DNA of 64,000 nucleotides from Antribacter gilvus (GCF_003946865.1 NZ_QXTH01000008.1:62001-126000); one strand, 5' to 3'; positions 19,349 through 31,652 are shown, numbered from the stretch's first letter. The notes: generated by a model not told the origin, from the sequence alone. A program made the numbers and translations.

Positions 19349-21145
19349 CTACACGCCGGGCCCGTCGATCGTGGTGTACGGGTTGTGACCCTTGGGGAGG
19401 TCGACCCCCGGACGCTCGTAGCCGTCCTCCACGTGGAGCTCCGCGATCTCGTCGCCGAGCTCGAGCAGGAGCGCGTGGCGCTCCTCCCGGCGGCGGCGCT
19501 GCTCGACCGGCTCGGGCACGGGCGCCGCGGCCAGCAGGCGGCGCGTGTACTCCTCGCGGGGGTTGTGCAGCACGTCCTCGCGCAGGCCCTGCTCGACGAT
19601 CTCGCCGTTCTGGAGCACCACCACGCGGTGGGCCAGCATGTCGACGACCGCCAGGTCGTGGCTCACGAACAGGCAGGCGAACCGGTAGCGCTCCTGCAGG
19701 TTCGTGAACATCTTCAGGACGCTGGCCTGGACCGACACGTCCAGGGCCGACGTCGGCTCGTCGGCGACGAGCAGCTCCGGCTCGAGCGTCAGGGCGCGCG
19801 CCACGCTCACGCGCTGGCGCTGACCACCGGACAGCTCGTGCGGGTACCGGTTGTAGAAGCTGCGCGGCAGCTCCACGGCGTCGAGCAGCTCGAGCACCCG
19901 GCGGCGGCGCGACCGGTCGTCGCCGATCTTGTGCACCACCATGGGCTCGGCGATGACCTCGCCCACGGGCAGACGCGGGTTCATCGACGCGGACGGGTCC
20001 TGGAACACGACGCCGATGCGCTTGCGCAGCGCCTTCAGCTCCTTGCCGCGCAGCTTGGTGAGGTCCTGGCCCAGGATCGACACGGAACCGGAGTGCGCCG
20101 GGATGAGGCCCAGCGCGCACTTGCCGATCGTCGACTTGCCGGAGCCCGACTCACCCACGAGGCCCACGATCTCGCCGGGCCCGACCTGGAACGACACGTC
20201 GTCCACCGCGCGGAACGCCGGCTTGCCGAGGCGGTGGTACTCGATCACCAGGTTGCGCAGGTCGAGCGCGGGGAGCTCCTCCGTGTGGTCCTCCACGAGC
20301 GGCGCCGCGGACGTGACGCCGAGTCGCGGCACGGCCGCGAGCAGCCGGCGGGTGTACTCGTGGCGCGGGTTGTTGAGCACCTGCTCCACGGTGCCCATCT
20401 CCACGATGTCGCCCTTGAGCATGACGGCCACGCGGTCCGCCATGTCGGCCACCACACCCATGTTGTGGGTGATCAGGAGGATGCCGGTGTTCAGCTTCTC
20501 CTTCAGCGACCGGAGCAGGTCGAGGATGTCCGCCTGCACCGTCACGTCGAGGGCCGTGGTGGGCTCGTCGGCGATGATCACCTTCGGGTCGCACGCGATC
20601 GCCATGGCGATGACCACGCGCTGCCGCTGACCACCGGAGAGCTCGTGCGGGAACTGCTTGAGGCGACGCTCCGGCTCGGGGATCCCGACCATCCGGAGCA
20701 GCTCCGCGGCACGGGCCTCTGCCTGCTTGCCGAAGGCGATGCCGTGCAGCTGGAGGCCCTCGGTGAGCTGGTCACCGATGGTGAGGACCGGGTTGAGCGC
20801 GGTCATGGGCTCCTGGAACACCATGGCCACGTCGTTGCCGCGCATCTGGCGCAGGCCCTTGCCGTCGAGCTTGCTGACGTCCTTGTCGCCCACGCGCACG
20901 GTCCCGCCCACGCGGGCGTTGCCGGGCAGCAGGCCGAGGGCCGTCATCGACGTGACGGACTTGCCCGAGCCGGACTCGCCCACCAGGGCGACGACCTCGC
21001 CGGGGCGCACGTCGAGCGTGATGCCCTTGACCGCGTGGACGTCACCGAAGTCGGTGCCGAACGTGACGGTGAGGTCCTCGAAGGACAGGACGGCGTCACC
21101 CGGGGTGGCCTGTGGGCCGGGGGAGGTGATGTCGAGGGTGGTCAT
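19349..21145 (-). CDS. Fused dual ATP-binding protein of a peptide/oligosaccharide ABC importer (DppD-DppF fusion)
   Basis: 598 residues holding two complete OppD/OppF-type nucleotide-binding domains. Domain 1 has GESGSGKSVTSM, LSGGQRQRVVIAMA, IIADEPTTALD and ITHNMGVVA. Domain 2 has GESGSGKSTIG, LSGGQRQRVSVARAL, LVADEPTSALD and VSHDLAVVD. The first ends in the OppD-like YTRRLLAAVP segment, and the second in YTRRLLAAAP. Fusing the two ATPases removes the need for heterodimer assembly. The start ATG has AAGGA 5 bases upstream and lies 1 bp after the permease stop. Last gene of the transporter operon. Confidence 0.92.
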   Translation of the reverse strand: MTTLDITSPGPQATPGDAVLSFEDLTVTFGTDFGDVHAVKGITLDVRPGEVVALVGESGSGKSVTSMTALGLLPGNARVGGTVRVGDKDVSKLDGKGLRQMRGNDVAMVFQEPMTALNPVLTIGDQLTEGLQLHGIAFGKQAEARAAELLRMVGIPEPERRLKQFPHELSGGQRQRVVIAMAIACDPKVIIADEPTTALDVTVQADILDLLRSLKEKLNTGILLITHNMGVVADMADRVAVMLKGDIVEMGTVEQVLNNPRHEYTRRLLAAVPRLGVTSAAPLVEDHTEELPALDLRNLVIEYHRLGKPAFRAVDDVSFQVGPGEIVGLVGESGSGKSTIGKCALGLIPAHSGSVSILGQDLTKLRGKELKALRKRIGVVFQDPSASMNPRLPVGEVIAEPMVVHKIGDDRSRRRRVLELLDAVELPRSFYNRYPHELSGGQRQRVSVARALTLEPELLVADEPTSALDVSVQASVLKMFTNLQERYRFACLFVSHDLAVVDMLAHRVVVLQNGEIVEQGLREDVLHNPREEYTRRLLAAAPVPEPVEQRRRREERHALLLELGDEIAELHVEDGYERPGVDLPKGHNPYTTIDGPGV

Positions 21146-21146
21146 C

Positions 21147-22148
21147 TCAGTCCTTCCGGGTCTGACGGGGGTCGAACGCGTCGCGCAGACCGTCACCGAT
21201 GAAGTTCACGCACAGGGCGATGGTGAGGATCAGCAGACCCGGCCACCAGAACAGCCACGGGCGCGTGGCGAACGCGTTCTGGTTCTGCGAGATCAGCAGG
21301 CCGAGCGACGTGTCGGGCGACTGGACGCCGTAGCCCAGGAAGCTCAGGGCGGTCTCGAGCAGGATCGCCGACGAGATCGCGAGCGTCGCGTTGACGATGA
21401 TGACGCCCACCGCGTTCGGAAGGATGTGCTTGACGATGATCCGCGACGCGCTCGTGCCCACGGCCTGCGCGGCCATGACGAACTCGCGCTCACGCAGCGA
21501 GAGCACCTCGCCGCGCACGAGTCGCGCGAGGCCCGTCCAGGTCACCGCTCCGAGGATCAGGGTGAGCCCCCAGATGCCCCAGCTGCTCGCCATCTTGCCC
21601 AGGACCGCGGCGATGACGAGGAGCGGGATGACGATGAACACGTCGGTCATCCGCATGAGCACCGAGTCGACCCAGCCGCGGAAGTAGCCGGCGAGCGCGC
21701 CGACCAGGGTGCCCAGGATCGTCGAGAGGACGCCGATGCCCAGCGCGATGAAGAGCGAGTGCTGGGTCCCTCGCATCGTCATGGCGAAGTAGTCCTTGCC
21801 GATGGCGTCCTGACCGAACGGGTGCGTCAGCGTGGGCGACCCCGTACCGATCTTGTCGTACGTGGCGAGGTAGGTCTTGTCCCACCAGCCCGGGATGGGC
21901 CCCACGCCGATCGACGAGTACGCGACCAGCACGATCAGCACGATGACGGCGCACGAGATCATCGCGGCGCGGTGCCGCAGGAAGCGGCGCCAGACGAGCT
22001 GGGTCTGGCTGTAGGACTTGTCCTCGGTGGGGAGCGGCTCGGGCGGGAGGTGTCCCGCACCGACACCGCCCTGGACGTCGATGCTCTGAGCGCCGGGGAC
22101 GGGCTCGAAGTCCTCCCCGTGCGGCGCGGTGTTCCTGATGTCACTCAT
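21147..22148 (-). CDS. ABC importer permease, DppC/OppC type
   Basis: 333 residues with six predicted helices, the OppC_N segment (QLVWRRFLRHRAAMISCAVIVL) and the EAA loop AQAVGTSASRIIVKHILPNA that docks to the ATPase. The ATG at 22146-22148 is chosen because GGAG lies 6 bases upstream; a start 21 bases earlier lacks a site. It pairs with the DppB-like permease upstream (72-bp gap) to form the membrane channel. Substrate is not readable; see the binding-protein entry. Confidence 0.92.
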   Translation of the reverse strand: MSDIRNTAPHGEDFEPVPGAQSIDVQGGVGAGHLPPEPLPTEDKSYSQTQLVWRRFLRHRAAMISCAVIVLIVLVAYSSIGVGPIPGWWDKTYLATYDKIGTGSPTLTHPFGQDAIGKDYFAMTMRGTQHSLFIALGIGVLSTILGTLVGALAGYFRGWVDSVLMRMTDVFIVIPLLVIAAVLGKMASSWGIWGLTLILGAVTWTGLARLVRGEVLSLREREFVMAAQAVGTSASRIIVKHILPNAVGVIIVNATLAISSAILLETALSFLGYGVQSPDTSLGLLISQNQNAFATRPWLFWWPGLLILTIALCVNFIGDGLRDAFDPRQTRKD

Positions 22149-22220
22149 CTCGGTCTCCGGCAGGTGCAAGAGCGCGGGTCGCGCGCTGGGTCGAGGCGGG
22201 GGTCGTGGTGTGCACGGCGG

Positions 22221-23744
22221 TCACCGCCGGATCCGCGGGTCGAGCGAGGCGTACGCGATGTCGGCAAGCAGGTTCATCGTCACCGCGGCGACTCCCGTCA
22301 CGAGGAAGAACGCCATCACCGGGTTGGGGTCGGTGGCGTTGAGGCCTTGCTGGAACAGCTGGCCCATGCCCTTCCAGCCGAAGACGCGCTCGGTGATGAC
22401 CGCGCCGCCGATCAGGGCCGCGAAGTCGAAGGCCACGATCGTGGTGATCGGGATCAGCGCGTTGCGGAACGCGTGCTTCACGATCACCTCGCGCTCCGAG
22501 AGGCCCTTCGACCGCGCGGTACGCACGTAGTCCTGACCCATCACCTCGAGCATCGATGCGCGGGTGTAGCGGCTGTGCGTGGCCACGGAGATCAGCGCGA
22601 GCAGCAGCGTCGGGAGGAGGAGCTGGGCACCCTTGTCCAGCGCGGACTCCCAGAAACCGCCACCGAACTGCGGCGTCTCGGCGCCGATCGTGGAGATCGG
22701 CCGGGACTTGAGCCCCAGGAAGCTGGCCCAGTGGGCGATGAGCTGGTCGACCACCACCATGAGGCTCGTGATGGTCCCGGTGATACCGGTGATCATCATG
22801 ACCTGCTTCTTCGCGTAGCCGCCCATGAAGTAGCCGATGCCCACCGAGATCGCGAGAGCGAGCACGAACAGGCCGGCCAGGAGGAGCCACGTGGGCTCGG
22901 CCAGCACGCCGGCGATCGCCAGCACGAGGTAGATCACCGCCCCCACCGCGACGGTGGTGAGCGAGGCGTAGAGGGCCTTGCGGTTCTTGAGACCGGAGAC
23001 CAGCGCGGTCACGAGCACGGCCGCGCCGGCGGAGGTCAGCACCACCATGACGAGGCCGAAGCTCGGGTTGCGGTACCAGTCGATCATGTTGAACACGAAC
23101 ATGACGGCCGCCACGAACACGAAGGTGGCCGCGCCCGTCAGCAGGCGGCGCCTGCGGCTGCCGCCCAGCAGCCCGGCGAGCGCCAGTGCCAGGACCGCCG
23201 CGATGACGAGGATCGTCCCTGGCGCGTACTGGCCTTCCGCGATCCAGTTGTTGTAACGGATCGCGCCGAACTCCTTGAGCAGCACGGCGGCCCAGAAGAC
23301 GGGGAGCGCGAAGAAGAGGAACGCGCCGAACGTGACGGTGTAGTCGAACGCCGAGTACTGGCGGATGGCGGTCAGGATGCCCAGGCCGACGCCGAGGACG
23401 ATGGCGAGGAGCGTGGCGAGCGTGACCAGGCGGAGCGTCGAACCGGCGGCCTGCTCGGTCAGCGCGAGCACCGAGGTGCCGTTGACGGAGTTGCCGAGGT
23501 CGCACTGCCCGGTGAAGCAGCCGCCGACACCCTTCAACCAGTCCCAGTACCGCTCGTACCACGGATTCTCAAGACCCATGGCGGCGATGCGAGAACGCAT
23601 CTGGGCCGCGGCTCGGGGGTCGTTGCTCTCGCGGAAATCCGCCAGCGGGTCGCCGGAGTTGATCACGAGGATGTACATGAGGACTGACGCGCCCAGCAGC
23701 ACCAGGACGGATGCTCCGACACGGCGGAGTATGAACTTCAGCAC
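22221..23744 (-). CDS. ABC importer permease, DppB/OppB type, with large membrane insertion
   Basis: 507 residues, against roughly 310-340 for ordinary DppB. The N-terminus (LKFILRRVGASVLVLLGASV) and C-terminal half (EAA loop ARSKGLSEREVIVKHAFRNA, then the last two helices) are normal. Between about residues 165 and 345 there is an extra block with several hydrophobic helices (e.g. GTILVIAAVLALALAGLLGG and LLLAGLFVLALAISVGIGYF). The GTG at 23742-23744 has AAGGG 8 bases upstream. It is separated from the binding-protein gene by two hairpins. The added helices could contact the fused ATPase or a partner; that is inference. Confidence 0.9.
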   Translation of the reverse strand: MLKFILRRVGASVLVLLGASVLMYILVINSGDPLADFRESNDPRAAAQMRSRIAAMGLENPWYERYWDWLKGVGGCFTGQCDLGNSVNGTSVLALTEQAAGSTLRLVTLATLLAIVLGVGLGILTAIRQYSAFDYTVTFGAFLFFALPVFWAAVLLKEFGAIRYNNWIAEGQYAPGTILVIAAVLALALAGLLGGSRRRRLLTGAATFVFVAAVMFVFNMIDWYRNPSFGLVMVVLTSAGAAVLVTALVSGLKNRKALYASLTTVAVGAVIYLVLAIAGVLAEPTWLLLAGLFVLALAISVGIGYFMGGYAKKQVMMITGITGTITSLMVVVDQLIAHWASFLGLKSRPISTIGAETPQFGGGFWESALDKGAQLLLPTLLLALISVATHSRYTRASMLEVMGQDYVRTARSKGLSEREVIVKHAFRNALIPITTIVAFDFAALIGGAVITERVFGWKGMGQLFQQGLNATDPNPVMAFFLVTGVAAVTMNLLADIAYASLDPRIRR

Positions 23745-23905
23745 GGGAATGGCCCTTCGATGCGGGCGCCGGATCACGGCGTCTGCGGCATGGGATCAGC
23801 AAGTCACTGTACGGCACAGCGATGACGCAGACGGCCACGTCGATGTGGCTCGTGAGGAATGCCACGCCGGCCCCTGCCGGCTCGCTCGTACAGCTGCTCG
23901 AACAG

Positions 23906-23948
23906 CCCTGTGGGGCAGGAGGCGGGTGACGCCCCCTGCCCCACAGGG
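23906..23948 (-). terminator. First of two tandem hairpins between binding protein and permease genes
   Basis: A 14-bp perfect inverted repeat (23906-23919 with 23935-23948) extends to 18 bp with one mismatch. It lies 158 bp upstream of dppB in the transcript direction. Together with the next hairpin it may cause partial termination or protect the upstream mRNA from 3' decay. Confidence 0.65.
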
Positions 23949-23971
23949 TGTGTGTCGGAACTCCGACGGGC

Positions 23972-24008
23972 GGGACTGAGCCCGGGCTGTCAGCCCGGGC
24001 TCAGTCCC
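23972..24008 (-). terminator. Second tandem hairpin, just after the binding-protein stop
   Basis: A perfect 18-bp inverted repeat with a 1-base centre (effective loop of 3-5 bases) ends 12 bp past the stop codon of the lipoprotein gene. It is the most stable-looking stem in the operon and lacks a U tract. The rest of the gap (23745-23905) shows nothing else I can name. Confidence 0.75.
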
Positions 24009-24020
24009 AGGTCAGCCGGC

Positions 24021-25844
24021 TCAGGAAGCCATCGACCACTGCTCGGCGTTCCAGGGGAGGCCGTTCTGGGCCACCGTCTGGCGCACGTTCTGCAGCTCGG
24101 ACGAGTACGCCGCCACGCCCGGGTGGGCGAAGATCGGCATGCCGTGCAGGTCCTTCCACAGCTCCGTCTCGAGGATCTTCTGCTGCTCGAGGTGGACCTC
24201 GGGGTCAGCGGAGTCGGCGAGCGCGGTCCAGGCCTCGGTCACGGCGTCGGACTCGTACTTGCCGTAGTTCTGACCGCCACCGTTGCTGTAGATCGACTGG
24301 CCCGAGGCGACCAGGCCGGAACCGGCCCAGGCGAACAGGGCGATGTCCCAGTCACCAGCGCTGAGCTCGGAGTCGAAGAACGCCTCCGAACCACCGTCGA
24401 CGATGTTGAAGCCGGCCTCGTCGCAGCTGGACTTGATCAGCGCGACCTCCTGCGAACGACGCTCGTTCGGAGCGTTGTACGAGATCTCGACGTCGATCGG
24501 CGTGGTGAGACCCGACTCGGCGATCTTGGCCTTCGAGGCCTCGATGTCGACCTCGTCGTACTCGCCACCGTAGGAGGCTTCGATCACGTCGGCGTAGGCG
24601 TCCTGGAACGGGAAGACCTCACGGGCGTTCATGACCACGGCGTCCGGGTTGATCGGCTTGATCAGGTCGTCCACGATCTTCTGACGCGGGAAGCAGAGCG
24701 CGAAGGCCTCACGGAGAGCGAGACCACCCTGGTCCTCCGCGAACGGACGACCCGAGGCGAAGTTGAAGTCCACGTGCTCCCAGGTGAACTCCTGGCCGGT
24801 GGAGACGGTCACCGAGTCGCCGAGCGCCTCGAGCTGCGTGACGGTGTCGACCGTGGCCTGGGGCTCGATCGCGTTCAGGTCACCGTTCGAGAGCGCCTGA
24901 ACGTGCGTCTCGGGGGCGGCGAAGCGGAACGTGAGCTTGCTCGTGGCGGGAGCCGGGCCCCAGTAGGCCTCGTTCGGGATCACGGAGATGGCCTGACCAG
25001 CGGTCCAGCCCTCCGGGTCCAGGATGTACGGGCCCGAGGAAGGAACGTCCTCAGCGGGGGGCATGTCGCCCGGCTCGTAGGCCCAGCCGGTGTTCCAGAA
25101 CTCGGCAGCCTTGGTCAGGATGTCCACGTTGCCGGTCTTGATCGCGTCGACCAGACCCGCGACGTCGGTCCCGGCCTTCTCGGCGACGATGTGCGCCGGC
25201 ATGGTGTCGGAGACCGCAGCCTCCCAGTCGGCGTAGACACGGTCGTAGTTGTACGTGACGGTCTTGCCACCCACCTCACCCTCGGGGAAGGTCGTCACGT
25301 AGGTACCGAGGGTCATGCCGCCGGCGAAGTCGAACAGCGGCTCCTCCGTACCGTCGACGGTCGGCTTGCCGTCCGCCTGGAAGTACTGGGTCGCCCAGTC
25401 GAGGAGGTAGTCCTCGTACGCGATCGGCTCGCCGTCGGACCAGACCGCGTCCTCGTTGATCGTGTACTCGACGACCAGCGGGTCCTCGGAGACCGCCTCG
25501 TAAGAACCGAAGTTCTCGTCGTGGCAGATCGTGCCGTCAGAACCGAAGTAGTAGAAGCCGCTGAACAGCTGCGTGTTGACAACGGTGTTGTACGTCGAGT
25601 TCGTCGCGCCCGTGTCGTTGTTGTACGCGTGCCACTCGTCCTCGCCGATCGAGTACTTGATCTCGCCCTCGGCGGTCTCGACGTCACCCAGGTCGGCCTT
25701 GCAGCCGTCCGTGGGCTCGACCGTGCCGGAGCCGCTAGTCTCCGTCGGCTCAGCCTGTCCACCACCAGGGGTGTTGCAGGCCGAGAACAGCAGTGCACCG
25801 GTGGCCGCCATAGCGATGGCGGCGCTTGCACGCCTGATCTTCAA
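24021..25844 (-). CDS. SBP_bac_5 solute-binding lipoprotein of the ABC importer
   Basis: Receptor of the transporter, 607 residues. A lipoprotein signal peptide ends at the lipobox LFSAC, so Cys23 is the lipidated residue after cleavage. A Thr/Ser/Gly-rich linker follows (about 24-45), then the OppA/DppA-type fold with segments such as VVEYTINEDAVWSDGEPI and FEDALREAFALCFPR-like blocks. The start is TTG (25842-25844) with GAGGAGG just upstream; no better ATG fits the signal peptide. The family binds peptides, but members in polymer degraders also bind cello- or xylo-oligosaccharides, and a GH9 cellulase gene lies upstream on the same strand. Ligand undetermined. Confidence 0.92.
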   Translation of the reverse strand: MKIRRASAAIAMAATGALLFSACNTPGGGQAEPTETSGSGTVEPTDGCKADLGDVETAEGEIKYSIGEDEWHAYNNDTGATNSTYNTVVNTQLFSGFYYFGSDGTICHDENFGSYEAVSEDPLVVEYTINEDAVWSDGEPIAYEDYLLDWATQYFQADGKPTVDGTEEPLFDFAGGMTLGTYVTTFPEGEVGGKTVTYNYDRVYADWEAAVSDTMPAHIVAEKAGTDVAGLVDAIKTGNVDILTKAAEFWNTGWAYEPGDMPPAEDVPSSGPYILDPEGWTAGQAISVIPNEAYWGPAPATSKLTFRFAAPETHVQALSNGDLNAIEPQATVDTVTQLEALGDSVTVSTGQEFTWEHVDFNFASGRPFAEDQGGLALREAFALCFPRQKIVDDLIKPINPDAVVMNAREVFPFQDAYADVIEASYGGEYDEVDIEASKAKIAESGLTTPIDVEISYNAPNERRSQEVALIKSSCDEAGFNIVDGGSEAFFDSELSAGDWDIALFAWAGSGLVASGQSIYSNGGGQNYGKYESDAVTEAWTALADSADPEVHLEQQKILETELWKDLHGMPIFAHPGVAAYSSELQNVRQTVAQNGLPWNAEQWSMAS

Positions 25845-26328
25845 TGTTCCTCCTCAGGGGTATGACACCGCCTCGAACAGCCGTCCCTGTAGGGATGTTT
25901 CCGGCCTGATGCCCGAGTCACCGTCATGGTTTCGGCTCACGGTACTCACGGCCTCGGGTGTTTTAGGTCACTTCGCCCAGTACCCGAACCGATCGTTACC
26001 GACTTGATATTGCCCTGTAGCGCGGGTGACGAACGCCTGACAGCTCCGAAACACCGGGGTAACACGCTGGTCTGCGTGCCGCCTCGCGGTCATCTTCACC
26101 CGAGGTCAGAGGGCGCGCCAGGGGGCCGGGCCGGAGGCTCCCCTATCGATGCAGGATCGATACCGGATCGAAACCTGGACCGGAGTTGTCCGGTTCGTGC
26201 CCTTCCTCCGCCCGATGCCGGAGGAGGTCGGTAGCGGGCGCCGACAGGGTCGGGGACCTGGGCACGCCGACGGCCGGGAGCGTCGGAGTCGACGTTCCCG
26301 GCCGTCGGCCGTCGTGAGCCGGTCGGCA
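25845..26328. other. 484-bp intergenic region between cellulase and binding-protein genes
   Basis: No gene seen. It holds a hairpin at 26269-26306 after the cellulase stop, a second imperfect stem at 26202-26227, two adjacent 11-bp direct repeats (26154-26164 and 26165-26175, 10 of 11 identical) that could be protein-binding sites, and the presumed promoter of the transporter operon, for which I find no convincing -35/-10 pair. The sequence is noticeably less GC-rich around 25920-26060, as expected for a promoter. Confidence 0.5.
26269..26306 (-). terminator. Terminator hairpin of the GH9 cellulase gene
   Basis: A 16-bp inverted repeat (26269-26284 with 26291-26306; one G-U-type mismatch) with a 6-base loop lies 22 bp beyond the cellulase stop codon. 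Confidence 0.7.
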
Positions 26329-29397
<3,069 letters not shown>

Positions 29398-29405
29398 TCA
29401 GGCTC

Positions 29406-31478
29406 TCAGGCGCACACGTTCTCCGCGTCCGGCGCGATCTCCACGTCCACGGTGCCGTCGCCAGGGTCGAGGACCACGCAGCGCTCCTCCTCGGCGGTTC
29501 CGAAGGAGTCGACGCTGCGGTAGGCCAGGGTCTGCCGGTCGGAGCGCTTGAGCGTGAACGGCTCGGTATAGGTGACCCAGTCGCCGCCGTCGACCCGGTA
29601 CTCGGTGCGCGCGAGCGTGGCCGGGGCCGTGGCCTCGGCGGCCAGCGAGACGGTGATCCAGTTGTTGCCCTGGTAGGTCAGCGTCGTGCTCGGCGCGGCG
29701 GGGATGCCCTGCGGCCAGTTCACGAGGAGCTGGTCGCCGTCGGGGCTCACCTTCTCCACGGTGATCGTGTTGATCGAGAAGGCGTTGCCTCCCCCGCCGC
29801 CGCGGATGCCGAGGTTGCCGACCAGGCCGTCGGCCGGCTGGGTCCCGTCGAGCGTGATCTCCGTGACGAGGTCGTAGCTGCCCATGTTGACCATCCCGCT
29901 GTTGAAGTACGCGGGGACGAACGTGGCGACCTGGTCGGCACGGTACGGGTGGCTGTTGACCAGTGCGCCGTCGCCGCTCGTGTAGCCGCCGTTGGTGTTG
30001 TCCCGGAGCCAGCGGACGCGGATCGCCGTCGTGCCCTTGGCGGTGTAGTTGACGGTGAAGCGGTAGGTAGCGCCCTGTTCCGGACGGAAGGCGGCCTCGC
30101 CGTCGTCGGTCGTGGACCACGGCCAGACCGAGGCGTCGTCGCCCAGGACGATGTTGGCGCCGCTCCAGGAGTCGCCCTCCGACGTGTCGAAGACGTGGAC
30201 GCCCGGGACCGGCGGGTGCTCCCCGCCTCCCGGGATCTCGATGTAGTCGTGGGTGGCGAGGAACTCCGCCGGGTACAGGATGCCGAGCAGCGCGTCCTTG
30301 GCCTTGCCGTCGTAGTCGTACGGCATGGCGAACTCGCCGCCCTTCCAGCCGGTGAGCACGTCGCGGACACCCGCCAGCTTGACGGCGGTGATCACGTGCG
30401 GGTTGCTCGTCGTGTTGGCCGGGCCTGCCGCGTGGTCGCGGTAGACCTGGAACAGCTCGGCGTACTTCATGCCCTGGTTGTTCTCGTTCTCGGGCGTGAG
30501 GGTGCCGGGCGGGAGCGCGATGTCCATCTCGGTGACGTTGACCTCCACGTTCCCCAGCGAGCCGAAGAGCTTGATGTTGCTCTCGACGGCCGCGACGTCG
30601 GTGTCGAGGTTGTAGTGCCCCTGCATGCCGATCACCTCGATCAGCGGCTTGCCGTCCGGGCGCACGCCCGCGTTGCGCTCGTTGATGTCCTTGACCATCT
30701 CGTAGACCACGCGCGCCTTCGCCGGGGAGTCCAGCCCGAAGTCGTTGTAGACGAGCTTCACGTCCCAGCCGTTGGCGTCGACCACCTGGGCGGACCGCAG
30801 GAAGGCGAGCTCCACCCAGTCGGAGCCGAGCGCCTGGTACCAGCCCTCGCCCTTCGCCAGCGACGCACGCCAGTCGGCCGGGTTCGCGGTCCCCACGGCC
30901 TCGTTCACCACGTCGAACGCCACCAGCTCGCTGCCGAAGCGCCCGAGGACGTTGTCGATGTGGTTGTTCAGGTTGGCGAGCGCCACGTCGCGGTCGAACG
31001 TGCCCGGCTGGTCGTACCGGGCCGGAGGTGCGTCCCACATCCAGGTGGGCGTCTGGGAGTGCCACGCCAGGGTGTGCCCGGAGAACGTCAGGTCGGGGTT
31101 CCGCACGGCATACCTCGCCATGGCCGCGTCCGCCGCGTCGAAGGTGAACACGCCCTTGACCGCCTGCGTGCTCTCGGGCTTCATCTCGTTGCCCGGGGTG
31201 TAGGACGCGTAGTTGTAGATCAGACCGTCGATCTCGCCGGCCCCGAAGATGCCGAAGGAGAAGTAGTCCTGGTAGACGTCCTTCATGGCGGGGTAATGCT
31301 CGAACGTCTGCCCTGTGGGCGGGAGGTCCGTCTCGGCGGCGGCGACCGCCGGGTGGCCTGCTCCCAGGACGGTGAGGGCCATCAGGGTGGCGAGAGCGGA
31401 AGCCGCGACAGGGCGGGTCGCCCGCCTGGTTCGACGGGTGCTCCGCCGGGTCGGTACGGACGTGGTCGGGCTGGGCAT
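29406..31478 (-). CDS. Secreted GH10 endo-beta-1,4-xylanase with C-terminal accessory domains
   Basis: Retaining xylanase, 690 residues. Signal peptide about 1-49 (Arg-rich, then ASALATLMALTVLGAGHPAVAAA). GH10 barrel about 52-425 with acid/base Glu193 (DVVNEAVG) and nucleophile Glu317 (VTEMDI). The barrel end departs from the family: the usual Phe-Trp-Gly of the SVTFWG strand reads VKLAG here. A beta-sandwich domain of about 170 residues resembling a CBM4/9-like module follows, then a chitobiase-C/OmpL47-like domain (YRVDGGDWVTY) near 620-675. The ATG at 31476-31478 has GGAGG upstream. An operator-like repeat precedes the gene. Endoxylanase is most likely; altered specificity is possible. Confidence 0.92.
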   Translation of the reverse strand: MPSPTTSVPTRRSTRRTRRATRPVAASALATLMALTVLGAGHPAVAAAETDLPPTGQTFEHYPAMKDVYQDYFSFGIFGAGEIDGLIYNYASYTPGNEMKPESTQAVKGVFTFDAADAAMARYAVRNPDLTFSGHTLAWHSQTPTWMWDAPPARYDQPGTFDRDVALANLNNHIDNVLGRFGSELVAFDVVNEAVGTANPADWRASLAKGEGWYQALGSDWVELAFLRSAQVVDANGWDVKLVYNDFGLDSPAKARVVYEMVKDINERNAGVRPDGKPLIEVIGMQGHYNLDTDVAAVESNIKLFGSLGNVEVNVTEMDIALPPGTLTPENENNQGMKYAELFQVYRDHAAGPANTTSNPHVITAVKLAGVRDVLTGWKGGEFAMPYDYDGKAKDALLGILYPAEFLATHDYIEIPGGGEHPPVPGVHVFDTSEGDSWSGANIVLGDDASVWPWSTTDDGEAAFRPEQGATYRFTVNYTAKGTTAIRVRWLRDNTNGGYTSGDGALVNSHPYRADQVATFVPAYFNSGMVNMGSYDLVTEITLDGTQPADGLVGNLGIRGGGGGNAFSINTITVEKVSPDGDQLLVNWPQGIPAAPSTTLTYQGNNWITVSLAAEATAPATLARTEYRVDGGDWVTYTEPFTLKRSDRQTLAYRSVDSFGTAEEERCVVLDPGDGTVDVEIAPDAENVCA

Positions 31479-31532
31479 GCGGCTCCTCCAGTGAGGGCTC
31501 CGCGCGCTGCGCTGCGCGCGAGCGGTCGTGGC

Positions 31533-31558
31533 AAACGATTTCATCGGTGAAATAGTTT
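31533..31558. promoter_or_regulatory. Operator-like inverted repeat upstream of the GH10 gene
   Basis: Two 11-base arms (31533-31543 and 31548-31558) match at 10 of 11 positions around a 4-base centre, 55-80 bp before the xylanase start and 95-120 bp before the divergent hydrolase. The CGAAA/TTTC flavour recalls LacI-type xylan regulator sites of streptomycetes, but the regulator is not in the window. Confidence 0.5.
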
Positions 31559-31652
31559 CGCCGCCAAACTTATCCGGATCGGAGGGCGTGTCAAGACCTG
31601 GACAAGGATCGACCGGTGGCGGATCCCCGTCGGGCGGGAGTACAACGGTCTG

